From positions 1-64,000 of the forward strand of contig CAZGZD010000001.1 in assembly GCA_964530005.1 (NCBI GenBank): a DNA stretch of 64,000 nucleotides, given 5' to 3'. Source of the stretch: CAZGZD01 sp964530005 (GTDB lineage Bacteria; Patescibacteriota; Microgenomatia; UBA1406; GWC2-37-13). How positions within the stretch are numbered: position 1 is the stretch's first letter; every line of letters begins with the position of its first letter. The translations under genes were made by a program, and so were the position numbers. Below the pieces are notes generated by a model. The model searched no databases and had not been told where the DNA came from. It was given only the letters and a program-made list of their open reading frames with translations. Shown here piece by piece: positions 7,929-16,031 of this stretch.

Positions 7929-8954
7929 ATGGAGATTAGGGAGGTTGAGAGTCAAGAGGCGTGGGATGCTTTCTTTGAAGCTTCGGGGTCGGAGTCGTTC
8001 CTTCAGTCCTGGGAGTGGGGAGAGTTCAATATCAAGGATGCCCACAAGATATTTCGACTTGGAATATATGACGGAGAAAATCTTATCGGACTCGCACTCA
8101 CGATCCTGATCGCCTCCAAGAGGGGAGTATTCTTGCATATTCCACATGGCCCCGCACTTGATATCAGATACGACACCGAGCGGATAAAAGCTATCATTCT
8201 TGAGCTTCGTGACCACCTCATCACAATAGCAAAGCGCGAGAGCTGTGCGTTCATTCGTATAGGACCGACTCTTCGGGCAACAGATGAAAATATGGCTATA
8301 TTCCGCGAATATGGCTTCACCACAGCTCCAATCTACATGCACTCGGAGCGCATGTGGGAGCTTCTTCTGGACGGATCTGAGGAGAAACTGCTTCAGGACA
8401 TGAGAAAGACGACCCGCTACTTGATTAATAAAGCTAAGCGCGACAATGTGGAGATCGTCAAGAGGACTGATACCGAAGCAGTCTCAGACTTTATGAAGCT
8501 ATACAAGGAGACAGTAAAGCGAGAACAGTTCGTACCCTTCAGCGAGGCGTACGTGGCTCGCGAGCTCGAGGTATTTAAAAAGACAGGAAATGCACTCTTT
8601 TTGTTCGCCAAGCACGAGGGAGAGTATCTCGCAGGTGCTCTCATCATCTTTACTACGTCTCGTGGATTCTACCACCAAGGAGCATCCATTCATACCAAAA
8701 TTCCAGCAACTTATGCACTTCAGTGGGAAGCAATTCGCGAGGCCAAAAAGCGTGGATGCAATCACTACAGCTTCTGGGGAATCCAAAAAGACGGCCGCAC
8801 ACCTCGCAACTGGCAAGGGCTTACGCTTTTCAAACAAGGATTTGGAGGTACCCAGATCGACTATGTGCCAACTCAGGACTATGTAGTCTCTCGCGGGCGC
8901 TATCTTGTGACCTCTACATACGAGCGCTACTTAGCCTGGAAGCGGGGAGTGTAG
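7929..8954 (+). CDS. FemAB family peptidoglycan bridge aminoacyltransferase
   Basis: A Fem-type transferase that adds amino acids from aminoacyl-tRNA to the stem peptide of peptidoglycan precursors. Two GNAT-like halves are seen in 341 residues: the N-terminal FLQSWEWGEFN and LHIPHGPALD, then the C-terminal FLFAKHEGEYLAGALIIF, YALQWEAIREAKKRG and YSFWGIQKDG followed by LFKQGFGG, all typical of FemX/MurM-like proteins. A TGC-TACAAT box ends 7 bases before the ATG. With the Mur ligase and DegT genes it forms an envelope group. Confidence 0.88.
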   Translation: MEIREVESQEAWDAFFEASGSESFLQSWEWGEFNIKDAHKIFRLGIYDGENLIGLALTILIASKRGVFLHIPHGPALDIRYDTERIKAIILELRDHLITIAKRESCAFIRIGPTLRATDENMAIFREYGFTTAPIYMHSERMWELLLDGSEEKLLQDMRKTTRYLINKAKRDNVEIVKRTDTEAVSDFMKLYKETVKREQFVPFSEAYVARELEVFKKTGNALFLFAKHEGEYLAGALIIFTTSRGFYHQGASIHTKIPATYALQWEAIREAKKRGCNHYSFWGIQKDGRTPRNWQGLTLFKQGFGGTQIDYVPTQDYVVSRGRYLVTSTYERYLAWKRGV

Positions 8955-8998
8955 AAAATCACCTTCATATAGGCCTATAGTTGTGATATACTTTCAGT

Positions 8999-9589
8999 AT
9001 GTTTGAGCGATTTATGCCTACGGAAAATCTTGGATTCGACACTAATGGATTTCAAGTAATGCTTGCCCATCTTGACCCTGCCGCTCTCGACGATCCACAT
9101 GCACCATATATGCCAGTTCAACTCGATAGGGCACTTGCAAGACTTGGCTCAAATCAAAATACGCCGAACAATAAGTCAATTAGCTGGAGACTTGCTTATG
9201 ATTTATCTAGAAATCTTCCATTTGGTTCTATAGCACAAGCCGCTTATCCTGCTTTCATCGCTATCTCTGATAGCAATGAATGGGTTTTACAATATATGAA
9301 AACAAAGCGTACAGATGGACATAAACTTTTGACAAGGTTCAACGAATCTTCTGGCAATAACAGAATATCGCTAACTAGGACTAAATTTCTTCGTTCAGGA
9401 CACGTTGCTGGTTTTGCAGAAGAAGTTGTAGATGATCATTATACAGGCCTTATCCTTCTTGACAGATTTTATGAAGTTGGCAATTTTATATCTTATGCAG
9501 ACTTTGATGGGACAATGATTCAACTCTTACATGCTCATGGCATACTGCCTATTTCAGCTGGAGGCGAACCAATCATTCCAGAAGATTAA
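8999..9589 (+). CDS. uncharacterised protein
   Basis: I recognise no domain in this 196-residue protein. There is no signal peptide or transmembrane helix and no cysteine; composition is that of a soluble, slightly acidic protein. TATACT (8987-8992) ends 6 bases before the ATG, and the downstream gene has its own -10, so it is a single-gene unit. Codon use looks more AT-rich than in the flanking femAB gene, as in the HD insert and the gene at 10405, which fits an accessory gene between conserved ones. Confidence 0.6.
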   Translation: MFERFMPTENLGFDTNGFQVMLAHLDPAALDDPHAPYMPVQLDRALARLGSNQNTPNNKSISWRLAYDLSRNLPFGSIAQAAYPAFIAISDSNEWVLQYMKTKRTDGHKLLTRFNESSGNNRISLTRTKFLRSGHVAGFAEEVVDDHYTGLILLDRFYEVGNFISYADFDGTMIQLLHAHGILPISAGGEPIIPED

Positions 9590-9620
9590 CCATTTCCCTA
9601 AATTGATATAATATACGTAT

Positions 9621-10427
9621 ATGATGCACGATATCCTTCTTCAGGCTGCACTTGCTGGATCAAGCGTCATCATGAAATACTTCAAGTCTGACCTGAAGAC
9701 TAATCAAAAGACCTCGCACCACGACATCGTCACAATCGCCGATACTGAAGCGCAAAGCACAATTTATAAGGCGCTCATAGAAGAATCGCTTAAACACGGG
9801 CTCAAAGCAAATCAGATTGGATTTGTCGGTGAAGAAGCAGGGGAGAATAGAGTAGCGGAATACACTTTCGTGGTTGACCCGATAGATGGCACGTCCAACT
9901 TTGCAGCCGGATGGGAGATGTTTACGATCTCAATCGCTGTGGTACAAAAGGGAAAAACAATCGCAGCCATACTCTACGACCCACCAAAAAGTACATATTA
10001 TTATGCCGAGCTGGGACGCGGCGCTTATAAGATAAAAGGCGGTAAAAAACAAAAACTTGAGATTGTCTACAGACCGCCATCTGAGTTGCTTTTTTCAGCG
10101 ATAAATACTAATGATCCGGCCCGCCGCAAGACCCTCAACGAACTCCACGGCAAGCTATCAGAATTGTTTCGTGAAAACAGACTCATCGGATCGATCACGA
10201 TAGAGGCTATTATGCTTGTCACAAACGTGATTGGGTTTAAGATATCATACGGTCCCCGTGTGTGGGATATCGCAGCAGCCAAGCTTATTATCGAGGAGGC
10301 AGGTGGTGTAATGCTTGAGTGGGATGGACAGGACTTTGACTTCGATCTTACGAAGCCAGATAAGCCATACCGCTCATTAGCTTGTCATCCTAAAAATCTA
10401 TCCCTTATTCTCGAAGCACTGCATTAG
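9621..10427 (+). CDS. inositol monophosphatase family protein
   Basis: A Mg-dependent phosphatase of the FIG superfamily, acting on inositol phosphate or related sugar phosphates. The metal sites are FVGEEAGEN, VVDPIDGTSNFAAGW and, near the C-terminus, VWDIAAAKLIIEEAGG. The 268-residue length is normal. TATAAT (9607-9612) precedes the start by 8 bases. Its last 23 bases overlap the end of the convergent gene at 10405. A second member of the superfamily is fused to a nucleotidyltransferase at 61485. The natural substrate cannot be told from sequence. Confidence 0.87.
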   Translation: MMHDILLQAALAGSSVIMKYFKSDLKTNQKTSHHDIVTIADTEAQSTIYKALIEESLKHGLKANQIGFVGEEAGENRVAEYTFVVDPIDGTSNFAAGWEMFTISIAVVQKGKTIAAILYDPPKSTYYYAELGRGAYKIKGGKKQKLEIVYRPPSELLFSAINTNDPARRKTLNELHGKLSELFRENRLIGSITIEAIMLVTNVIGFKISYGPRVWDIAAAKLIIEEAGGVMLEWDGQDFDFDLTKPDKPYRSLACHPKNLSLILEALH

Positions 10428-11988
10428 AATGATTTGTACCTTGAGAAATAAGGTCTGACCCCTCAACCCCAACAACAAAATGAGCAATACGACCAATTGG
10501 GGAATCTACAACATCTACCGCATAATCTCCAGCTGTTGTACTAATCCAGTCTAAAGATACAAAGTCACCGAGGGCTTGCTCCTCCAAACGACGAAGAGCA
10601 TCAGGATTAGTCTTAACCACCTCAAGAAGTGTTGATCCAGGGATTCGGCATACAATTCCCGCATCAAGTGATGTAAAAGCTGCAAGATAAGCTAATCGGT
10701 CACGCGGATCAGAGAGTTGTTGCCTAAGTCGTGGCGTATCAGTTGTATCTATATAATCTGCAGCTGCTCGAGCCGCATCTCCTGCTCCATTAGTATGATC
10801 TGGATTAATGGTCGCTTGATCGATCTCTGCCTCAATATGCCGTGCTATATCTTGATTTATAGGCTCAGCATACGTTACAGTCACAAAGGCATTTTCAGGG
10901 TCTCGTCGTACAATAATAAGTCCATTTGCTCCATCTGTTATCAAAAATGTCATCCGATTGAGACTATGAGGATCGCTTCTGTCCCAAAATCGTATCGTAT
11001 CGTCTTGAATCAATCTTTCAACAGCGTCACCTATGTTTATAATCTTTTGTTCATTTATTTCAAGTCCATCGCGAAATATTCCATCAAGATCAATTACTTC
11101 TCCATAATCATACCTGAATTCATCCGCATTAAGCCCTATGCGGCGGACCGGAATATCTGGCCTTCGCCCTACAACAACAGCATCTCCTAAGCAACTAGTT
11201 GTGGCTCCTATACTTACCGTTTTTACTCCATTGGCTGGCGTATATCTCTCAAGAGCGCGTCTACCTCCGGGTATATGGTCCATACAATAAGTCCAATCAC
11301 TACCCTCACCCCTAGCTGCCAGATCTGGCAGCTCTTCACCCATGTCTTCAAACGCTGTATTAATCCTAAGATCTTCCCAGCTTCCATCTGGCAATATAAC
11401 TGGTATCACTAAGCCAAATCTACTACTAGGCTCACGTCCATCAAATGCAATATCAGATTCTCCTTCATGAGCTCCACCGTATGCATGTATATCAACAAAG
11501 TCTTGTCCCTTTGGATCAGTTTGAGCCAAAGCTCGAAAGTTACTAATACCATTGTTAAGCTCATTACCCCCAAATCCTATCTGTGGAAAACCAAGTCTGT
11601 CCCGAATTTCATACATATGCCGAATACTTTGGGGATTAGTTGAGTCTATTACATCGTCTGGTCCCATACCATGATCCTTAAGATATAGAGCAATCTCATG
11701 CACCCCATCTGTCGCCAGATCCAGTAAAACTCTAATATGATCTGGATTACCCTCTATACCCTCAACCAAAAGTGCTCTTGCTGACACCTTACTCGTTGGA
11801 GCATATAGGCGGCTAATTGGATCCAAAAACAAGGATGTTGCCCTGGAGTTTATAAATCGAGCATCTCGTGAATCAGAAAGACTTGGTTCAAGCACCGATC
11901 GACCAACAAATCCAACACGAATAGGTTCTCCCGCAGTAGATGTAAGTTGAGAGTTTTGTATCGGTCCGCGCTCAGCTAAGGCTGTCAT
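10405..11988 (-). CDS. ribokinase/PfkB-like protein, divergent
   Basis: A 527-residue protein with hallmarks of the ribokinase fold. GFGGNELNNGISNFRALAQ resembles the N-terminal substrate motif, TFLITDGANGLIIV the strand before the ATP site, and HTNGAGDAARAA the anion-hole/catalytic-base motif (GAGD). It is longer than usual PfkB kinases (about 300-350 residues), the first 90 residues and a central insert being unassigned. Substrate unknown. It is convergent with, and overlaps, the phosphatase gene by 23 bases and borders the gene-free region at 12-13.3 kb. Fold call moderate; activity not established. Confidence 0.55.
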   Translation of the reverse strand: MTALAERGPIQNSQLTSTAGEPIRVGFVGRSVLEPSLSDSRDARFINSRATSLFLDPISRLYAPTSKVSARALLVEGIEGNPDHIRVLLDLATDGVHEIALYLKDHGMGPDDVIDSTNPQSIRHMYEIRDRLGFPQIGFGGNELNNGISNFRALAQTDPKGQDFVDIHAYGGAHEGESDIAFDGREPSSRFGLVIPVILPDGSWEDLRINTAFEDMGEELPDLAARGEGSDWTYCMDHIPGGRRALERYTPANGVKTVSIGATTSCLGDAVVVGRRPDIPVRRIGLNADEFRYDYGEVIDLDGIFRDGLEINEQKIINIGDAVERLIQDDTIRFWDRSDPHSLNRMTFLITDGANGLIIVRRDPENAFVTVTYAEPINQDIARHIEAEIDQATINPDHTNGAGDAARAAADYIDTTDTPRLRQQLSDPRDRLAYLAAFTSLDAGIVCRIPGSTLLEVVKTNPDALRRLEEQALGDFVSLDWISTTAGDYAVDVVDSPIGRIAHFVVGVEGSDLISQGTNHSNAVLRE

Positions 11989-12138
11989 AGACCATAAGCG
12001 TAAACTTATTAACTAAGCTTACTGCCATATTTTATCATAAAGCCTATAGTCTGTAAAGTGCTATTCTTGATCTTAATTTAACCTCCATTAGATTTATAGG
12101 CTCATCCACATCTCATGTCAAGCGCTCTTTGGTCCTCC

Positions 12139-12265
12139 AGCTTCTGGCTGAAGCTAATTTGAGCCTGAATTCAGGCTGAGTCGAAACTAATTAGCTACGG
12201 TGGTCAAATATCTCAAGCTCAATCTGAAGCTAAAAATACGGCTTCTCCAGCCTCTTTTTCAGGCT
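12139..12265. ncRNA. hairpin cluster, candidate structured RNA or regulatory DNA
   Basis: Four short inverted repeats follow each other: AGCTTC-TGGCT-GAAGCT (12139-12155), the perfect palindrome AGCCTGAATTCAGGCT (12162-12177), GAAGC with GCTTC (12226-12245) and AGCCT-CTTTTTC-AGGCT (12249-12265). The arms reuse the same words (AGCCT, GAAGC), so alternative pairings are possible. No promoter or known RNA family is recognised, and the strand is unknown. Confidence 0.35.
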
Positions 12266-12463
12266 CAAAGGCGGGGAAGTGGGGGAATAGACTGTCAATA
12301 TAAGCTAAATAGATAAAAGGGGACTCAAAAATAGGGGGAAATCGACAAGTAGAGGAATTGACAAAAATAAGGGGAAATTACCACAAACACACGGCGTGAA
12401 ATAGAGAATAAAAGTAGAATAACAATTGGATAAAAACCCACACTTCCCCTCCATCAGCTTCGC

Positions 12464-12497
12464 ATAACGTCGTAAAAGATACAATTTACGACGTTAT
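12464..12497. other. loxP-like 34-bp recombination-site candidate
   Basis: A perfect 13-base inverted repeat, ATAACGTCGTAAA and TTTACGACGTTAT, flanks the 8-base spacer AGATACAA. This is the 13-8-13 layout of the Cre target of phage P1. Each arm matches the loxP arm ATAACTTCGTATA at 11 of 13 positions, and the spacer shares ATACA in register with GCATACAT. No tyrosine recombinase gene lies in the window. It could serve dimer resolution or integration; a repressor operator or plain hairpin remains possible. Confidence 0.5.
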
Positions 12498-12711
12498 ATG
12501 TATTCTTCTCTCTGCGGGAATTGCCCCCCATTTACAAGGGTTCCAGAATATCGACATATGAGTATCAGGGAGAGAGTTCTACTACCTTTTGTGGGTTGAT
12601 TCTTTTTTTTATTTTATTAACTAATTCAATTATTAATGACACTTCTCTCACATTATGCGCCTCTCTCCACATACACCTCTCTTCTCATTTCAAGAGTTTA
12701 GATACTTGATA

Positions 12712-13025
12712 AATTTGGCCCGCTAAATCAATCCAAAACATCATTTTTGAGGCTAAAATTTAAGGTTTGTAGCATATGTAATGTCTTTATGCTGATAGCA
12801 ATTTAGACTATTATGACAATCTATATTGTTAATTCTGAGGCTAAATGTCGCCACTTCTACTTCCCAATGTATCTGCCTCTTTAGACTTCATGAGGCGGCT
12901 TAATTTTAGATTGTTGTATCAGTCCAAAACATAATTTTTGAGGCTAATTTCCCGCAAACTACTTGCAATCTTACATCTATAAATTAGCCTATTCTATCAA
13001 TCTATCTGACTAATTTTGAGGCTAA
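12712..13025 (+). repeat. array of four degenerate 44-bp direct repeats
   Basis: Copies at about 12712-12756, 12801-12844, 12904-12947 and 12982-13025 end in TTTTGAGGCTAA (TTCTGAGGCTAA in copy 2). In copies 2-4 a TAG-containing start lies about 40 bases upstream, and all have a middle resembling ATCAATCYA. Start-to-start distances are 78-103 bases. Copies are clearly related but not identical, so this is no CRISPR array. Iteron-like or terminus-associated roles are guesses. Confidence 0.55.
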
Positions 13026-13185
13026 ACTCATAAACTTATCCACACTTTAAATAAAATCACAAGGGTGTAATCAAGGAGAGTGAATGAGAGCGCGTCTGGT
13101 TTTATATTATGCATCTCTCCAAGAAATGCAATGAACACCTCGTGTGGAAGTGAGTAAATTATATTTATAACGTTCGTGAAGTTTA

Positions 13186-13230
13186 AGTCCTATAGTTTTA
13201 TATTATTATAGGACTATATAAACTATAGGA
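13186..13230. repeat. overlapping inverted repeats with CCTATAG words
   Basis: AGTCCTATA (13186-13194) pairs with TATAGGACT (13207-13215). Alternatively TCCTATAGTTT (13188-13198) pairs with AAACTATAGGA (13220-13230). The two pairings exclude each other, so the element can form alternative hairpins. Similar CCTATAGT words occur at 35781 and in the palindrome at 35154-35169. Confidence 0.45.
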
Positions 13231-13326
13231 TATTTATTCACGTCCGTGTACTTTTCGTATCCTCCCCTCTCCTCTACTTTCCTGTGGGTTAGCTATTCAA
13301 AAAATATTTTATGAAGATTTTATTTT

Positions 13327-14220
13327 TTACCAGCTCAACGATAGAAAAGCCAAAGCCAGTATAAAAGCCATAATAAAGAGGTATCCTCGGACGGTCTCTC
13401 GGAAGAAGCGCTGATCTATATGTGAGTAAAATAACCCACCTATACTGTAATAAATACTCGTCAGAACAAGCGCCACCACAGACGCCTCGAATGGAACGAA
13501 TGATGCTATTACTGCAAACTCAGCCATGATAAGTGCGAGGCACAAGGAATAAGCAACTGCTTCAGGCTCAATCTCAAGTTTGAGACGTATAGTCCACAAG
13601 AATTGCATCCCAAGGGGAATAGTCAGAAGACCAACCCCTACCCCATTTACCCAAAAGTGTGCTTTAAGGGAAAAGAGCGTATTAAAAAGCAGAAACATCA
13701 CGACAGTCTGATAAAAGTAGTTCACGGCAAATGCTGCTCGATAAAGCTGCAGGCTCTTCTCGACACCGACATTAAAAATATTTGATGTCAGCAAGATTGC
13801 ATAAATTGAGATTACGTAGATCACCACAAAAGGAATTCGAGTGAGCCATCGAACAGGAAATAGATAATAAAAAAAGTACAAGGCAAGAGTAAAAATCACA
13901 GGCATCACAAACAACATCACCCACTCGATTCCATCAATTCCCTCAAGAATTGAAAAATACGTGAATAAAAACGTCGCACCGACTAAAAGCGGAACTAAAA
14001 TCCAAGTAAACGAAAAAGGAAAGAAAGTCGAAATTAACATCAAAAAACCCAATATCAAAGCACTCGCCACAAATCGTACTCGACGGTCGACTTTGAGAAA
14101 AAGCTTTGAGGCAAATGTAGTTCGCTTTGCAAAAGATACGGCAAATGAAGATTGAGTCGTTGAATCCGCCACAGGTCGTGCGCTGAATTTTGATCTCAAT
14201 CTGTCCAAGATATTCTTCAT
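13327..14220 (-). CDS. polytopic membrane protein, unknown function
   Basis: A 297-residue integral membrane protein with about eight hydrophobic segments after a basic, cytoplasmic N-terminus of some 50 residues. I recognise no catalytic motif or transporter signature. It follows yebC on the same strand by 12 bases and is probably co-transcribed with it. Charged residues are confined to loops, as in a permease or a scaffold protein. Confidence 0.7.
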   Translation of the reverse strand: MKNILDRLRSKFSARPVADSTTQSSFAVSFAKRTTFASKLFLKVDRRVRFVASALILGFLMLISTFFPFSFTWILVPLLVGATFLFTYFSILEGIDGIEWVMLFVMPVIFTLALYFFYYLFPVRWLTRIPFVVIYVISIYAILLTSNIFNVGVEKSLQLYRAAFAVNYFYQTVVMFLLFNTLFSLKAHFWVNGVGVGLLTIPLGMQFLWTIRLKLEIEPEAVAYSLCLALIMAEFAVIASFVPFEASVVALVLTSIYYSIGGLFYSHIDQRFFRETVRGYLFIMAFILALAFLSLSW

Positions 14221-14232
14221 ATTCTGTGCTTT

Positions 14233-14946
14233 TTAATAATTCGCAAATACACCCTGAACATCATCAAGGTCCTCAAGCCTTTCGATTAGGCCTTCAAGTT
14301 GAAGAGCTCGCTCGGCGTCTACCTCAACTGTTGATATGGGGCGAAAATCAATCTCAGCCGGAGCTTCAGCGGTCATTTGCTCCGGCAGATCACCAGCACG
14401 ACCAATATTCTCAAAAGGAAAGTATATTATAGTCATTGGGCCATCTGCTTCTATATCGAAAGAATCTATGCTATCTGCAAATCTATACAGGTCTTCTTCA
14501 GAATTTTTCCCCATATCAAAGGCAATTGATGCGCATTTTCTAAAAAGATATAGCACTGAGCCTTGACTGGCAAGCTTTGCTCCCCCACGTGCGAGTTCAA
14601 CACGAATCTCAGCTATAGTTCGATTGACATTGTCAGTTGTCGCATGAATAATAAGCGCCACTGATCCCTGTGCAAAAGCTTCGTAGTAGATCTCCTGTAA
14701 GGCCACACTCCCCGGCCCGACCGCCTTATCAATTGCACGCTCAATATTATCCTTGGGCATATTGGCGACTTTCGCTCGCTCAACAGCGAAGCGAAGCTTT
14801 ACGTTAGTAGCTGGATCAGGTGATCCCCCACCTTCGGCAACAGCGAGGGTAATAAGACGTGCAAGTTTGGAGAAGATCTTGCCTCGCTCTTTATCATTCG
14901 CTTCTTTTTTCCGCTTGATATTGGCCCATTTAGAGTGTCCGGACAT
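14233..14946 (-). CDS. yebC: YebC/PmpR family regulator (TACO1-like)
   Basis: A cytosolic protein of the YebC family, known as a DNA-binding regulator in some bacteria and as a helper of translation of proline-rich stretches in others. The N-terminus MSGHSKWANIKRKK is diagnostic, followed by DKERGKIFSKLARLI, GGGSPDPATNVKLRFAVERAK and NMPKDNIERAI. The 237-residue length is standard. TAACAT on the minus strand ends 6 bases before the ATG. It heads a two-gene unit with the membrane protein downstream. Confidence 0.95.
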   Translation of the reverse strand: MSGHSKWANIKRKKEANDKERGKIFSKLARLITLAVAEGGGSPDPATNVKLRFAVERAKVANMPKDNIERAIDKAVGPGSVALQEIYYEAFAQGSVALIIHATTDNVNRTIAEIRVELARGGAKLASQGSVLYLFRKCASIAFDMGKNSEEDLYRFADSIDSFDIEADGPMTIIYFPFENIGRAGDLPEQMTAEAPAEIDFRPISTVEVDAERALQLEGLIERLEDLDDVQGVFANY

Positions 14947-15023
14947 TGTTCAATGTTATGATGTAACTCCCTGTCATTATACTTGACAATTGGCTCAAAT
15001 TACATATACTTATGTGAATTAAC

Positions 15024-15863
15024 GTGAGTACTATTATGACCGAAATTGATATACTTGAACAACAGGCAATTGATGCTGCAATAGCTGCAGATTGGGAACG
15101 CGCAATCGAGCTCAATAAAAAGATTTTCAAAGCTGACAAACAGAATCTGGGAGCAATTCTCCGCTTGGGTTTTGCCAGTATTCAAGTAAGTGGACTTGAA
15201 GAAGCTAAAAAATACTACAAAAAAGCCCTCAAGCTGCAGCCGAGCAATCTTCTCGCTCATGAAAATCTGGAGCGTATTAGTATCCTTGAGAATAACAAAA
15301 AGAAAAAGGGAGTCGGAATAGGACGAGCTGCCAACTTCGATCCAAATCTATTTCTTGAGACTCCAGGTCGTACAAAAAGTATTACTCTTGTAAACTTGGG
15401 ACAAAAAGAAGCTCTCGCACATCTTGTGGTTGCCGAAGAAATCTACTTAAAACCAAGGCGTCACAAAATCGAGATACGAACATTAAATGATGAATATATC
15501 GGCTCGCTCCCCGATGATCTCTCAAAGCGCCTTATGCTTTTTATCAAAGCAGAAAGTTCGTATAAAGCGTATATCAAAGACGTATCGCTCAGCCGAGTCA
15601 TTGTATTTATCCGAGAGGTTAAAAAAGGACGAAAAGTAGCGAATTTTACCTCATTCCCCAAAGATACTCATCACAATCTGATGAATCTTGAGACTGCCGA
15701 GGACGGTAAGATAGTACCATTGGAAGGTGAAGCTGAACATGAAGAAGATGACCATCTTGAATTCGAACGACTGGCTGAATCACTGGGAAATGAAGATAAG
15801 CAGGACGTGATTGAGTTCCATCAATCAGATGAGGTCGAAGATGAGGAAAATTTGGAAGAATAG
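15024..15863 (+). CDS. TPR-repeat protein with acidic C-terminus
   Basis: A soluble 279-residue protein. Residues about 5-80 form two to three tetratricopeptide repeats (WERAIELNKKIFKADKQNL; GLEEAKKYYKKALKLQPSN), then a basic linker and a domain I cannot name, and finally a tail of about 45 mostly acidic residues. It is likely a protein-interaction adaptor. GTG at 15024 or ATG at 15036 could be the start. Its last 43 bases overlap the convergent partial gene at 15821. Confidence 0.72.
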   Translation: MSTIMTEIDILEQQAIDAAIAADWERAIELNKKIFKADKQNLGAILRLGFASIQVSGLEEAKKYYKKALKLQPSNLLAHENLERISILENNKKKKGVGIGRAANFDPNLFLETPGRTKSITLVNLGQKEALAHLVVAEEIYLKPRRHKIEIRTLNDEYIGSLPDDLSKRLMLFIKAESSYKAYIKDVSLSRVIVFIREVKKGRKVANFTSFPKDTHHNLMNLETAEDGKIVPLEGEAEHEEDDHLEFERLAESLGNEDKQDVIEFHQSDEVEDEENLEE

Positions 15864-16016
15864 TGACGAATTTTATCTTTAAAAAACACAATACTCCCTC
15901 GTTTTCTTGATCGAATAATCCTCGATACCTCGCGCGGAACCTCAAAATCTTTCATTGAGCGAATAGCAAGCGTCAAAGAAAGCACAAATATTCCCAAAAA
16001 GATNNNNNNNNNNCAT
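15821..16016 (-). CDS. small membrane protein, partial (interrupted by assembly gap)
   Basis: An open frame runs from the N gap to a TGA at 15821-15823 and encodes 60 residues. They comprise a hydrophobic helix (IFLGIFVLSLTLAI), a stretch SMKDFEVPREVSRII, a basic segment RSRKRGSIVFFKDKI and a serine-rich tail. The N-terminus is in the gap. An ATG on the minus strand sits at the far gap edge (16014-16016) and would start the protein a few residues earlier if the true gap is a multiple of three. It overlaps the end of the convergent TPR gene by 43 bases. Function unknown. Confidence 0.6.
16004..16013. other. assembly gap (10 N)
   Basis: Ten N, a conventional placeholder length, so the real size is unknown. 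It hides the N-terminus of a small membrane protein. Confidence 0.98.
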
Positions 16017-16031
16017 ATACTTATATATCAA

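Larger units (their letters stand above)
11989..13326. other. 1.3-kb gene-free region at a convergence of gene polarity
   Basis: No convincing coding sequence lies here. The stretch holds a hairpin cluster (12139-12265), a 34-base loxP-like inverted repeat (12464-12497), four degenerate 44-base direct repeats (12712-13025), one perfect DnaA-box word TTATCCACA (13036-13044) with a one-mismatch copy at 12102-12110, and a double inverted repeat (13186-13230). Genes to the left are mostly on + and genes to the right up to 35.7 kb mostly on -, as near a replication terminus; that reading is inference. Confidence 0.6.

Noticed and set aside
12712..13025. CRISPR array
   Set aside because: Repeats are diverged, unevenly spaced, and no cas genes are present.
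13036..13044. oriC on the basis of the DnaA word TTATCCACA
   Set aside because: Only one perfect 9-mer, expected by chance in a window of this size, no dnaA or dnaN, and gene polarity converges rather than diverges.
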